A stretch of DNA of 64,000 nucleotides from Streptomyces sp. NBC_01267. Its GTDB lineage: Bacteria > Actinomycetota > Actinomycetes > Streptomycetales > Streptomycetaceae. The position numbers and the translations under genes were made by a program. Below are positions 54,652 to 62,857 of the stretch, piece by piece (position 1 is the stretch's first letter; the number at the start of each line of letters is the position of its first letter). The notes beneath the pieces are model-generated. The model was not told where the DNA came from and made no database searches. It worked only from the letters and a program-made list of their open reading frames with translations. The stretch covers positions 3,964,001 to 4,028,000 of the forward strand of contig NZ_CP108455.1 in NCBI RefSeq assembly GCF_036241575.1. The letters run 5' to 3'.

Positions 54652-55253
54652 GTGCGCCTCACTCCCTGGATCAGCTCTCCGAAGATGGCCGGCCGTAGTG
54701 CCTCCAGGCGATCAGCCATCTGCCGCTGGATCCTGATCCGTACGTCGACATCCGCCAGCGCTTCGACGACAGCGTGCTGCCGGTCCAAGGGCGGAACGGT
54801 GACCGGCAACTCGTTCAGCATCGCCGAGTTGAGCGAAGGCACCGTACCCGGGATGGACTGGCCCAGCATGTACCGCTGCACGGGCGGATACGACAGATAC
54901 GACACCAGGTACTCCGGCAGGACACGGTCTCGCTGGGGCCTGATGCGCAGACAGGACGAACCATAGAACCAGGTGGCGTGTTCCGCCTCGACCAGCGCCA
55001 GCCGGCCGAGCGTCCCCTGCCGCACGACGAGGATGTCGCCCTCCCGCAGCGAGAACCGGGAGAGGCGTTTCGCTCCGTCCCACGGAACCCGCCGTAGCCG
55101 CCGGGTGTCCACTTTGTGGTCGTCGGTGAGATCCGGCGGCGAGATCACCGGCACTCCGTCGGGGCCTTCTTGGAGGTTGTCCAGCAAGGACCCGGACGGC
55201 CCTGCCTTCACCTCGCACAGGGTCCCGAGCGGGATCTCATGGTCCCGGCTCAT
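54648..55253 (-). CDS. hsdS: Half-size type I specificity subunit (HsdS)
   Basis: 201 aa, about half the usual HsdS. It has a single target-recognition domain (WFYGSSCLRIRPQRDRVLPEYLVSYLSYPPVQRYMLGQSIPGTVPSLNSAMLNELPVTVPPL) and one C-terminal spacer helix. Half-size S subunits work as dimers and recognise palindromic targets. ATG at 55253 with AAAGGAG upstream. Overlaps hsdM by 4 bp, so translation is coupled. Confidence 0.8.
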   Translation of the reverse strand: MSRDHEIPLGTLCEVKAGPSGSLLDNLQEGPDGVPVISPPDLTDDHKVDTRRLRRVPWDGAKRLSRFSLREGDILVVRQGTLGRLALVEAEHATWFYGSSCLRIRPQRDRVLPEYLVSYLSYPPVQRYMLGQSIPGTVPSLNSAMLNELPVTVPPLDRQHAVVEALADVDVRIRIQRQMADRLEALRPAIFGELIQGVRRT

Positions 55254-55321
55254 GGATACGTCGTCTCCTTTCACAGCTCCTCGGTCCTCTTCCCGGCACC
55301 CCGATCTGCCGTGGCCCCGCG

Positions 55322-55357
55322 CGTGGGTGGTGCGGGTGCGCACCCGCACCACCCACG
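55322..55357 (-). terminator. 36-bp perfect palindrome terminator
   Basis: Two 18-nt arms (CGTGGGTGGTGCGGGTGC) with no spacer, just after the small gene at 55359-55574 and before hsdS, on the minus strand. Confidence 0.7.
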
Positions 55358-55358
55358 G

Positions 55359-55574
55359 TCAGGCGACCCGCGTCCAGTACCGCACGGCGCCGCGTACCAG
55401 TTCCTCCATGGCAGCGGCCAGCAGGGCCATGACGACCACGGTCAGCGCCGCCGTACCGTGCCCCAGGGCGAAGGCGCCGAACACAATCAGGACGATGATC
55501 AGCACAAGCGGCACCCCGGCCTTGATGGCCCGAGGCGGGAGGGACCATGCATGATGGGTAATGGGAATCCTCAC
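55359..55574 (-). CDS. Small membrane protein in the island
   Basis: 71 aa, starting with GTG at 55574 (AAAGGAC upstream). Two hydrophobic helices: VPLVLIIVLIVFGAFALG and TAALTVVVMALLAAAMEEL. I do not recognise it. It resembles the tiny membrane proteins common on actinomycete mobile elements in size and build only. It lies upstream of hsdS-hsdM on the same strand. Confidence 0.5.
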   Translation of the reverse strand: MRIPITHHAWSLPPRAIKAGVPLVLIIVLIVFGAFALGHGTAALTVVVMALLAAAMEELVRGAVRYWTRVA

Positions 55575-55734
55575 GAGGATGTCCTTTCTGTCTTCGCACT
55601 CTGTGCGGGGATGGTCGAACCGCGCCACCCTGCCGGGCGTCCAAACCATGCAGGGTGGCGCGGCGGTTCGTGCGGCACCACACACCGAGTCCGGGCCACG
55701 CCCGATCCTCGGTGACACTGAAGACACTACATCT

Positions 55735-55748
55735 CGAAGCTAGCTTCG
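55735..55748. promoter_or_regulatory. 14-bp palindrome near the island gene start
   Basis: CGAAGCTAGCTTCG is a perfect palindrome 160 bp upstream of the small membrane-protein gene and 119 bp before the second LLM fragment. It may be an operator; nothing proves it. Confidence 0.4.
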
Positions 55749-55866
55749 CAAAAGGTCGCGCGCTCCAACTGCCCCACCGAGGGCAGCGAGTTGGCCCCGC
55801 CGCATCCCTTTGCCGCGTCACCACATCCGCCGGAACGTCTCAGACCGTCTCGCCTATCGTCGAGGT

Positions 55867-56080
55867 ATGCGTCTGAGCACTGTGATCCTGCCGATCCATC
55901 GATGGACCAACGGACGGAGGCTGTGGCAGCACGCCGAACAACTCGGCTTCCACACCGCGTACACCTACGACCATCTGTCCTGGCGGAGCTTCCGCGACGG
56001 GCCATGGTTCGGTGCGATCCCGACGCTGACGCGGCAGCGTCGGTAACGCAGCGTATGCGTTTGGGTACCCTCGTCAACTC
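55867..56080 (+). pseudogene. Second truncated 5' fragment of an LLM-class oxidoreductase
   Basis: Codes for MRLSTVILPIHRWTNGRR, AYTYDHLSWRSFRDGPWFGAIPTL, then after a 1-2 base frameshift near 56030 AAASVTQRMRLGTLVNS. It is clearly a diverged allele of the fragment at 52230, not a copy of it. Homology stops at the equivalent codon (GTLV[T/N]S), again at CTCAGTCAAGCCTCTT. Confidence 0.8.
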
Positions 56081-56093
56081 AGTCAAGCCTCTT
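56078..56093. repeat. Shared junction repeat, copy 2 (candidate att)
   Basis: CTCAGTCAAGCCTCTT, identical to 52448-52463. 3.6 kb of hsdMS-bearing DNA lies between the two copies. Confidence 0.75.
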
Positions 56094-56280
56094 CGACTCA
56101 CCAAGTTGCACTGGCTTCGCATCGGGGTTCGACTCTTGCCCTCGGTCAACCCACCACTCGACCGCGCTGGCAGGGCGTGGATCCCAGTTTGTCAAATTCG
56201 GAGACGCTGAATGACCGTGCGCTGTAGCTTCACCGCGTGCGAGCCGAATCGAGCTCGCGCAGCGGGAGGGGATGTTCGGC

Positions 56281-57204
56281 GTGCGAGTTGTGTCAGTCAT
56301 CAATTATAAGGGTGGGGTCGGAAAGACTACCCTTACTGCAAATATTGGAGCAGAGCTTGCATTTCGAGGGAAGAAAGTTCTGCTCATCGACCTCGACCCG
56401 CAGGCGAGTCTGACATTTTCGCTTGTTCGACCCGAGTATTGGCAACAGAATCTTGAAGCCGAGAAGACGATTAAGAGATGGTACGAGTCGTTCGACTCCA
56501 GTTCCCCTCTGAGTCTATCGTCACTTGTGACGCGAGCTCCGCGAATTCGAGACTTCGGGAACGGCGGAATCTTGCGATTCATTCCGTCGCATCTTGGGCT
56601 GATCAACGTCGATTTGGAACTGGCCACAGAACTCGGGGGAGCCTCCCTCAAGCAATCCAAAATCAACTACCTCCGCGTCCATCGACGTCTTTCTGAAGGA
56701 CTCAAAGAGGATGTGTTTAGCAATTTCGATGTAATCCTAATCGACTGCCCGCCAAATTTTAATATCGTAACAAAGAATGCAATCGTCGCAAGTGACAGCG
56801 TCCTCATCCCAGCCAAAGCCGACTATCTTTCGACACTCGGAATCGACTATCTCCAGCGAAGTCTGCGCGAACTCGTTGGGGATTACAATGAATATGTGCA
56901 ACTCGAGCCTGGAGACGGAAATGCGCGGGTGATCAATCCGCAGGTACTTGGCGTAGTTTTCACGATGATGCAATTTTATGGCGGTCAGCCAATTTCCGCT
57001 CTGCGTCCGTATATGCGCCAGACCGCATCGCTCGGAGTGCCCGTGTTCGACAGCCTTATGCGGGAGGCGAAGACGCTGTTCGCCAGCTCCCCTGGCAGTG
57101 GGCAGCCCCTAGTTCTGAGGGCCGGAAAGACTGCGACCGAGAAGCAGTTGATCAGGGAACTCGAAGTCCTGGTTTCGGAATTCATGCTCAAGCTTGGGGT
57201 GTAA
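56281..57204 (+). CDS. ParA/MinD-like ATPase, lower-GC than neighbours
   Basis: 307 aa from GTG at 56281 (GGAGGG sits 10 bases upstream; the ATG at 56272 is too close to it). Deviant Walker A NYKGGVGKTT near residue 9-18, LLIDLDPQASLT, DVILIDCPPNFN and the C-terminal VFDSLMREAKTLFASS match ParA/Soj. The gene uses AT-ending codons far more than its neighbours, a sign of transfer. It overlaps the downstream small gene's ribosome site and forms a two-gene unit. No parB is adjacent. Confidence 0.83.
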   Translation: MRVVSVINYKGGVGKTTLTANIGAELAFRGKKVLLIDLDPQASLTFSLVRPEYWQQNLEAEKTIKRWYESFDSSSPLSLSSLVTRAPRIRDFGNGGILRFIPSHLGLINVDLELATELGGASLKQSKINYLRVHRRLSEGLKEDVFSNFDVILIDCPPNFNIVTKNAIVASDSVLIPAKADYLSTLGIDYLQRSLRELVGDYNEYVQLEPGDGNARVINPQVLGVVFTMMQFYGGQPISALRPYMRQTASLGVPVFDSLMREAKTLFASSPGSGQPLVLRAGKTATEKQLIRELEVLVSEFMLKLGV

Positions 57205-57208
57205 AACT

Positions 57209-57625
57209 ATGCACACGTCTGCAGGAGAGTCGAGTATGGTGCTCGAGCAGGTGGGGATTTTCCTGCAATCTCTATCACCTGAACAGATCGAAGATCTAGC
57301 GGCTGGGCGGTACCGAATTTCCCTGGTCAGAACGCAGGCGCCACGAGAAGCCAAAGCTCGCCGGAGCAGCCCGAGCGTCGATCTCGAGCAGCTGCGAATT
57401 GACCTTTCCGGTGTGGAATCACGGGAAGCCGGAGAGGATTATCTTAAAAATAAAAAGCTGAGTCGCGCCGATCTGCAGGCTCTTGCCCGCGTGCTGGATA
57501 TTCCAGTGCGGAAGGGTGACAACATGGATGCGATCAGAGAGAGTGTTGTCGAGGCTACGATCGGGTACCGATTGAGGTCTGATGCAATTCGCGGAAACAC
57601 CCCGCCCGAAGGTGAGGTTAAGTAG
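57209..57625 (+). CDS. Small protein with a SAP/Rho-N-like C-terminal helix pair
   Basis: 138 aa, starting 4 bp after parA. The C-terminal part (LSRADLQALARVLDIPVRKGDNMDAIRESVVEATIGYRLRSDAI) looks like the SAP/Rho-N family of nucleic-acid-binding helix-loop-helix units. The N-terminus has SLSPEQIEDLAAGRYRISLV. Lower GC like its partner. I infer a DNA-binding partner of the ParA-like ATPase. No exact match is remembered. Confidence 0.6.
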   Translation: MHTSAGESSMVLEQVGIFLQSLSPEQIEDLAAGRYRISLVRTQAPREAKARRSSPSVDLEQLRIDLSGVESREAGEDYLKNKKLSRADLQALARVLDIPVRKGDNMDAIRESVVEATIGYRLRSDAIRGNTPPEGEVK

Positions 57626-57812
57626 TAGATTTACCAGCCGTAAATTTGCAGACTCCAATCTGGGCGCCTCTACTGCGGTCCGTATCCGGTTGGCGGTGCT
57701 CGCGCGACGTGATGCAGTCCGCAACCTTCGTATTCATCACCTCTTACTCGCTCTGACTGCTCAATGAAGGCATGCCGTGCTGGTCCGGCGCTCCCGTCTC
57801 GGCACGAGTTGG

Positions 57813-58982
57813 TTACTCGGCACCCGATCTTGAAATCCATCGGGCCACACCTTCGAAGGCATTTAGTGCCCGCTTGTCATACAGCCCGAAAAGGTCCTGG
57901 CAGTCACGGCCGAGGCGGTTGTACAGGGCTGCAGCCCCCCGGGTATCGCCCGACTGGCCAGTGAGTTCGGCATGCTCTATGCGCTTTTCGATCACTTCCT
58001 CACCATACGGCCCGAACCGGAGTTCCAGTTCGAAGATGCGGCGGTCCAATTCCTGAATACGCTCCGAGTGGCCGACATTACTGTCCACGGCGTCCAGCAG
58101 GTGAGTCCGCCCCATGGCAATGGCCACGTCCTCAGTTCCCAAGGAGTGCTGGACTTCGCTCATCACTACGGCAACTGCTTCGGCGCTGCGCGGACGACCT
58201 GCCGGATCCTTGGCCAGGAGAATTCGGACGATGAAGTCAAGCTGATCGGGCACGCCTGGGCGGTGGGCACTTGGCGGTGCCGGCAAGTTGTCTTGGTGCA
58301 TTCTTCCCACGGTCATGGGATCGTCCTGCGGGCTGCCGAAGGGCGGTCGCCCCGTCAGCATCTCGTAGAGGACGCAGCCCACGGAATACAGGTCACTATG
58401 CACGCTGCCCGGGCTGCCAGCCCACCTCTCGGGAGCCTTGTACAGAGCGGTTCCCACGCCTGTGTGGGACTGGGTGACATCAGCGAAGGACGCGAGCCCG
58501 AAGTCCACGATCTTCACCACGCCCTCGTTTGTGATCATGATGTTGTCGGGCTTGATGTCATGGTGGAGCACCTTGCGTAAGTGCGCGGCGTCCAGGCCCT
58601 CGCAGATCTCCCGTGTCCAGCGGACGGTTCGCTCGGTCGTGAGCGTGGGCCCTTCCTTTAAATGGCTAGCGAGTGATCTGCCCTGGATGTACTCCATGAC
58701 GATGTAGAGCTCGCCCTCGTGCTCGCCCGTGTCGTAGATCTGCGCGACGTGGGCATGGCTGACCCGCGCCATAGCAACGCTCTCTCGCCCGAACCTTTTC
58801 ACCGTCCAATCGGTGAACTCTGTGGCAGCTCCCTGCTGGCGGAGACGTCGTCGCGCGAGAAACTTCAGGGCCACAGTGCGGCCAAGCTTCGTGTCCTCGG
58901 CCGGCCAGACGTCACCCATAGCACCGCTGACCGGACGGTCCTTAACTTTGAAGCGGCCACCGATCAACTTGGAGGTGTCCAT
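57813..58982 (-). CDS. Soluble Ser/Thr protein kinase
   Basis: 389 aa. N-terminal eukaryotic-type kinase domain: P-loop VSGAMGDVW (the first Gly of GxGxxG is replaced), ATP Lys40 (VALKFL), catalytic loop HHDIKPDN with Asp142 (the HRD arginine is replaced by His), DFG at 160-162 and KAPERW. The last ~110 residues are helical and TPR-like. No transmembrane segment, so it is cytosolic, unlike PASTA kinases. Leu108 is a TTA codon (58659-58661). 44 bp downstream of the coiled-coil membrane gene on the same strand. Confidence 0.85.
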   Translation of the reverse strand: MDTSKLIGGRFKVKDRPVSGAMGDVWPAEDTKLGRTVALKFLARRRLRQQGAATEFTDWTVKRFGRESVAMARVSHAHVAQIYDTGEHEGELYIVMEYIQGRSLASHLKEGPTLTTERTVRWTREICEGLDAAHLRKVLHHDIKPDNIMITNEGVVKIVDFGLASFADVTQSHTGVGTALYKAPERWAGSPGSVHSDLYSVGCVLYEMLTGRPPFGSPQDDPMTVGRMHQDNLPAPPSAHRPGVPDQLDFIVRILLAKDPAGRPRSAEAVAVVMSEVQHSLGTEDVAIAMGRTHLLDAVDSNVGHSERIQELDRRIFELELRFGPYGEEVIEKRIEHAELTGQSGDTRGAAALYNRLGRDCQDLFGLYDKRALNAFEGVARWISRSGAE

Positions 58983-59026
58983 CTGGTTCCTTTCCCGCTT
59001 CCTGGCCGGACACTCACGCCAGGTGA

Positions 59027-60820
59027 TCAGCCCCGCTTGTGTCCGTCTCCCCACCGAGTGAGGAGATCTAGCTGCTCCACCGCATCTTGCCAATCCTCGA
59101 GAAGGTCCTTGCACTGGCGGAGCGCCTTGTCCATCGTTGCGACAGCTTCGTGTCGCAATTGGTCTCCGTGATCGCGTACGCGCCTTCTGCGGAACGGGAT
59201 GCTTCCGAACTCCCAGACCGCCCCAGTGAAGAGTCCGATCGTGAGCAGCGCGAAGAACCAACGTGCTGCGCCATCGACGAACGGCACCACCAGCGCCAGT
59301 GTGAACGCACCGATTACCAAGGCGCCGATCACGCGTGGCCATCTGCGCGCGACAGCGTCCGATCGAACCTGAGTCTGTCGCTCGATATGCGTGTCGAGTT
59401 CATCGACAACCCTGCCTGACTGCACCATCATCTGCGGGTCCGTCGGGACGGAGCAGTCCCAGCCCGCGACGCTCAACGTGATGTGACGCGGGAGGCGATT
59501 GCGGGAGGCAGTGACGAGCCGTTGCGCAGCCTCCTCCAAATCCGGCCAAATGGCCCGCAAAGCCATGCGGCGAGCCGGTTGGCTGAGCCGTACTTCGTCT
59601 GGCTCGAAGATGGCCTGATCGAGGAGTTCCATGAGTGCGATCGGGGCGCCGTCGGGGGAGACTGACGATTCATGGGCCCTGTCAGCCGCCTCAAGGTCTC
59701 CGCCGTGTTCGATGACCCGCTCAAGTCGCCGCATCCTCTCGCGCATGTCTGCTTCATCCGGCTCGAGTTGATCGATGAGACGTTCGAGGGCGCTCTCCAC
59801 ATGGCCGCCATTACCGACCGGCGTATCGGCTCCGTCGAACCCATCAGGGAACATGTGCTCAAGGTGGGCCAAGGTCCTGTCGGGCACCGTCGATAGTTCC
59901 CAAGCACCCCGGATCGCCTCCCATTGGTCTCCGCACGTCTTGCGTAGGACTGCGTACCGGTTCTCGGTAAGGCGACCTCGGAGGTTCAAGAGACGGGACC
60001 CCAGCTGGGTGCTACCAAGCATGCCGACCGATGCAGGTGCACCGGCTGAGAGGGGCGAGACCCCTCGGTTCCATCGCGCCATAGCCTGCCGGGCGTAGCC
60101 GAGTGCCTTTTCGCCCAGTTCCTTGCCGGCGATCGCGTCCAGGACGACCAAGAAGTCTTGCCCCAGTTCATCAGGGTCGAGCGACTGGAGGTAAAGGTCC
60201 ATCCATGCAGTGGCTTCGGTTTCGTCTCCGAGGCGAGAACACGTAAACGAGAAAAAGAGGTTGGCCTTCGCGGCGTCCAAGGCGCAAGCATGCGCCCGCG
60301 CGCGCTCACCCTGCTCCTCCTCATCGCGGAACTTGGCTGCGACTGCCATCGTGGCAGGCGCTAGCCAGTACGTTGGCTCAAGGAGTAGCCGCTCCTCGGA
60401 GCATGCCCGCACGGTGGCTGTGTTCACTACGTTTCTGTAGATGGCCTGTGCGGTGAGGGTGTGCACTAGGCCGCGGGCCAGGGTGCGGGTCTGTTTGCGC
60501 TGCGCGAAGCTTGCATGCCACTCGGTAGTCAGCCGAGACAGTTCTGCCTGGGCCTTGGAGGCTTCCCGGTCACGTCCGTACTGTTCGATAAAGGTGTCGA
60601 GAGTCTGGCGTGTGTCGGTGACCGCGCTCTCTAGCCCTGCGATCTCCTGCCGCACATTGCTGACCTCCCCGCTAAGCCTCACGACGTCCGTCTCCACGTC
60701 TTGCAGCCCCTCCCTGAAGCCGGACAGCCTCGCCTCGTGACGCCCTTGCCCCTCCTCTATGCCTTCGATCCGTTCGCCGAGTCGCTGAATCGCCGTGTCC
60801 AGGCCAAGCTCGTCGTCCAT
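59027..60820 (-). CDS. Large coiled-coil protein with two C-terminal TM helices
   Basis: 597 aa. Residues 10-100 predict a coiled coil (IEGIEEGQGRHEARLSGFREGLQDVE, QEIAGLESAVTDTRQTLDTF). A long helical middle part with Trp/Leu-rich segments follows. The pair of helices VIGALVIGAFTLALVVPFV and WFFALLTIGLFTGAVWEF lie near 500-545, with a cytosolic basic tail. ATG at 60820 follows GGGGGATGTC. I do not recognise a family. It precedes the kinase gene in one transcription unit, so it may be a sensor or a substrate. Confidence 0.7.
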   Translation of the reverse strand: MDDELGLDTAIQRLGERIEGIEEGQGRHEARLSGFREGLQDVETDVVRLSGEVSNVRQEIAGLESAVTDTRQTLDTFIEQYGRDREASKAQAELSRLTTEWHASFAQRKQTRTLARGLVHTLTAQAIYRNVVNTATVRACSEERLLLEPTYWLAPATMAVAAKFRDEEEQGERARAHACALDAAKANLFFSFTCSRLGDETEATAWMDLYLQSLDPDELGQDFLVVLDAIAGKELGEKALGYARQAMARWNRGVSPLSAGAPASVGMLGSTQLGSRLLNLRGRLTENRYAVLRKTCGDQWEAIRGAWELSTVPDRTLAHLEHMFPDGFDGADTPVGNGGHVESALERLIDQLEPDEADMRERMRRLERVIEHGGDLEAADRAHESSVSPDGAPIALMELLDQAIFEPDEVRLSQPARRMALRAIWPDLEEAAQRLVTASRNRLPRHITLSVAGWDCSVPTDPQMMVQSGRVVDELDTHIERQTQVRSDAVARRWPRVIGALVIGAFTLALVVPFVDGAARWFFALLTIGLFTGAVWEFGSIPFRRRRVRDHGDQLRHEAVATMDKALRQCKDLLEDWQDAVEQLDLLTRWGDGHKRG

Positions 60821-60996
60821 GACATCCCCCAGGCCATCACCAACTGCGTTATGTGCCTGACCATTGTCGACTCAACCCGGCCACTCCTCGGCCAACTGGC
60901 TTGAATCGGTCTGTAATTGTGTCGTTTCGGCCACTGTCGGCGCGGGATGGCAGTATGGCGTGTCACATGAACAGACCGACCGAACGGGAGCGCACA

Positions 60997-61746
60997 GTGC
61001 GCGAAATCGTCTATCTGTCGGAAAGTAAACTGCGGCAGTTCGTACCTGCGCCACGGCGTGTCCCGCGTACGGGTGCTCTCCGAGTGACCACGCCGTTGGG
61101 AGGCATCGACCTGGACGCGCCGGTACCCAACCTGGAACAAGGGCAGCTGCGGCACCTTCGCGATGTTTCCGAGCACGTTGAGCTTGTGGCGGGCTGGTAC
61201 GCACAGCCTGACTTGCGTCCCGGCCAGTGGGTGCAGTTCGAAGCACCACTTCGTTGCGTGACGCTCGATGGCGCTCACCAGGACCTCGTACTGTTCGTGG
61301 ACCCTTCAGACCGAGAGAGAACAGGCTCCGTGACAGACGGGGACTGCCGTCTGCTCATGCATGGGTCGGTCCGTCATCTCAAGGGCTGGACCCCGATGTC
61401 AGTAGACGGTCCCGCGCTAGAAGTAGAGAACTCGGCCTCCAGCCTGGGAACTGCATTCATCACCAGGGCCGGGCAGGTCGTGGAGGCGCTCACCAGGCAC
61501 CGCGACCCGCTGCTACTGGAACGGACTCCATCCCCGGAAGCGGCGCGCCTGCACCGCCGGGGCGTGCAGGAACTGCTAGATGCGTTGGACGACGAGGACG
61601 GCAGTATCGATACTTCCGCAATGATGACTGGATACGCGCGGGTCACGGGAATTCTCTCGAGTGCCGGCGCCACCTCTCGGTGCGTAGTGGCTAGCCCCCT
61701 CGTTGTGGAGTTTTCGGCAGCCGACCCTTTGAGGAATTCCATGTGA
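60997..61746 (+). CDS. Uncharacterised protein, SAVMC3_10250/DUF7019-like
   Basis: 249 aa from GTG at 60997 (GGGAG six bases upstream; an in-frame ATG at 60967 is possible). It opens with MREIVYLSESKLRQFVP, which from memory resembles a streptomycete family named SAVMC3_10250. The body shows GGIDLDAPVP, LFVDPSDRERTGSV and LLMHGSVRHL. No enzyme motif is recognised. It is divergent from the coiled-coil/kinase operon with a 176-bp gap. Confidence 0.6.
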   Translation: MREIVYLSESKLRQFVPAPRRVPRTGALRVTTPLGGIDLDAPVPNLEQGQLRHLRDVSEHVELVAGWYAQPDLRPGQWVQFEAPLRCVTLDGAHQDLVLFVDPSDRERTGSVTDGDCRLLMHGSVRHLKGWTPMSVDGPALEVENSASSLGTAFITRAGQVVEALTRHRDPLLLERTPSPEAARLHRRGVQELLDALDDEDGSIDTSAMMTGYARVTGILSSAGATSRCVVASPLVVEFSAADPLRNSM

Positions 61747-61832
61747 CTGCAGAGCGACTTCGCGTGCCAGGAAGCTAAACCCACGATGCCAGCGAAGTGC
61801 CTGTTGAGCCCCTACTCCCGATAGTGCAGCAA

Positions 61833-62735
61833 TTAGCCGAGTTGTTTGCGACCTTCGGTGGCAATCAACTCGAAGACCGCCTGGCCAGCGGCAAAGTCCG
61901 AGTCGGGAATCGGCCAGTGGATCACGATTTCGGTGAAACCGAGCTCACGGTGGCGGCCCGCGAAATCAACAAAGGCGTCTACGGAATCCAGCGGCCGGTT
62001 TCGGTCGGGAGTGAAGCCGTGGAGCAGGATCTTGTCGAGTTCGGCCACGTCTCGGTCGATCTCCGCACATGCCGTGCCGAGTTTCTCAATCTGGCCGCGA
62101 AGGGCTTCCACCGACTGGTCCGGTGTGCCCATCTCGTACAGCTTCGGGTCACCGGTCGTCACCCATGCCTGCCCGTACCGTGCGGCCAGCTTCAGCCCGC
62201 GCGGACCTGTCGCCGCCACCGCGAACGGCAGCCGGGGCTGCTGTACGCAGCCGGGGATGTTCCGGGCCTCGTCCGCCGAGTAGAGGTTCCCCTCGTGCGT
62301 GACGGAGTCCTCGGTGAGCAGCCGGTCGAGCAGCGGCACGAACTCGCCGAGCCGATCCGCCCGCTCCTTCGGTGTCCACGGCTCCTGCCCTAGTGCCGTC
62401 GCGTCGAAGCCGTTGCCGCCTGCCCCGATGCCGAGCGTGATCCGGCCGCCGGAGATGTCGTCAAGCGAGATCAGCTCTTTGGCAAGGGTCACAGGGTGCC
62501 TGAAATTCGGTGACGTAACGAGGGTGCCCAGGCGCAGCCGGTCAGTGGCCGTGGCAGCAGCGGTAAGCGTGGGCAGAGCGCCGAACCATGGACCGTCGCG
62601 GAAGGTGCGCCAGGAGAGATGGTCGTAGGTGTAGGCGGCGTGGAAGCCGAGTTGCTCGGCGCGCTGCCACTTGGCGCGGCCTCCCTCATGCCAACGGTCG
62701 ACGGGAAGGATCACGGTGCTCAGGCGCAGGCTCAT
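61833..62735 (-). CDS. LLM-class F420/flavin-dependent oxidoreductase, complete copy
   Basis: 300 aa. A TIM-barrel bacterial luciferase-like fold with MSLRLSTVILPVDRWHEGGRAKW, FHAAYTYDHLSW, LGTLVTSPNFRHPVTLAKELISLDDISGGRITLGIGAGG. It is the full-length relative of the two truncated fragments at 52230 and 55867 and lies on the opposite strand. Its cut point equivalent reads LVTSPNFRHP in full. Cofactor and substrate not defined. Its ATG overlaps the stop of an upstream small ORF by 4 bp. Confidence 0.88.
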   Translation of the reverse strand: MSLRLSTVILPVDRWHEGGRAKWQRAEQLGFHAAYTYDHLSWRTFRDGPWFGALPTLTAAATATDRLRLGTLVTSPNFRHPVTLAKELISLDDISGGRITLGIGAGGNGFDATALGQEPWTPKERADRLGEFVPLLDRLLTEDSVTHEGNLYSADEARNIPGCVQQPRLPFAVAATGPRGLKLAARYGQAWVTTGDPKLYEMGTPDQSVEALRGQIEKLGTACAEIDRDVAELDKILLHGFTPDRNRPLDSVDAFVDFAGRHRELGFTEIVIHWPIPDSDFAAGQAVFELIATEGRKQLG

Positions 62736-62857
62736 GTCACTGAGCCTATGCCGGACACGGACCCCCATTCGTCCCGAGCGAAGACGAGCCGGGGCTGCTT
62801 GGGCTGCTCGACGTCGCACACGACGATGAGGCCGCCGATCATCTGCCGCCCGCTCAT
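62732..62857 (-). CDS. 41-aa ORF coupled to its neighbours
   Basis: MSGRQMIGGLIVVCDVEQPKQPRLVFARDEWGSVSGIGSVT. Its start ATG overlaps the Nudix stop by 4 bp (ATGA) and its own stop overlaps the LLM start by 4 bp (ATGA). This suggests it is translated in one operon, but no homologue is known to me. Confidence 0.5.
   Translation of the reverse strand: MSGRQMIGGLIVVCDVEQPKQPRLVFARDEWGSVSGIGSVT

Noticed and set aside
56100..56165. A GGGGTTCGACTC element resembling a tRNA T-arm just after the second LLM junction
   Set aside because: The flanking bases do not form the T-stem or acceptor stem, so it is not a tRNA or a clear attachment remnant of one.
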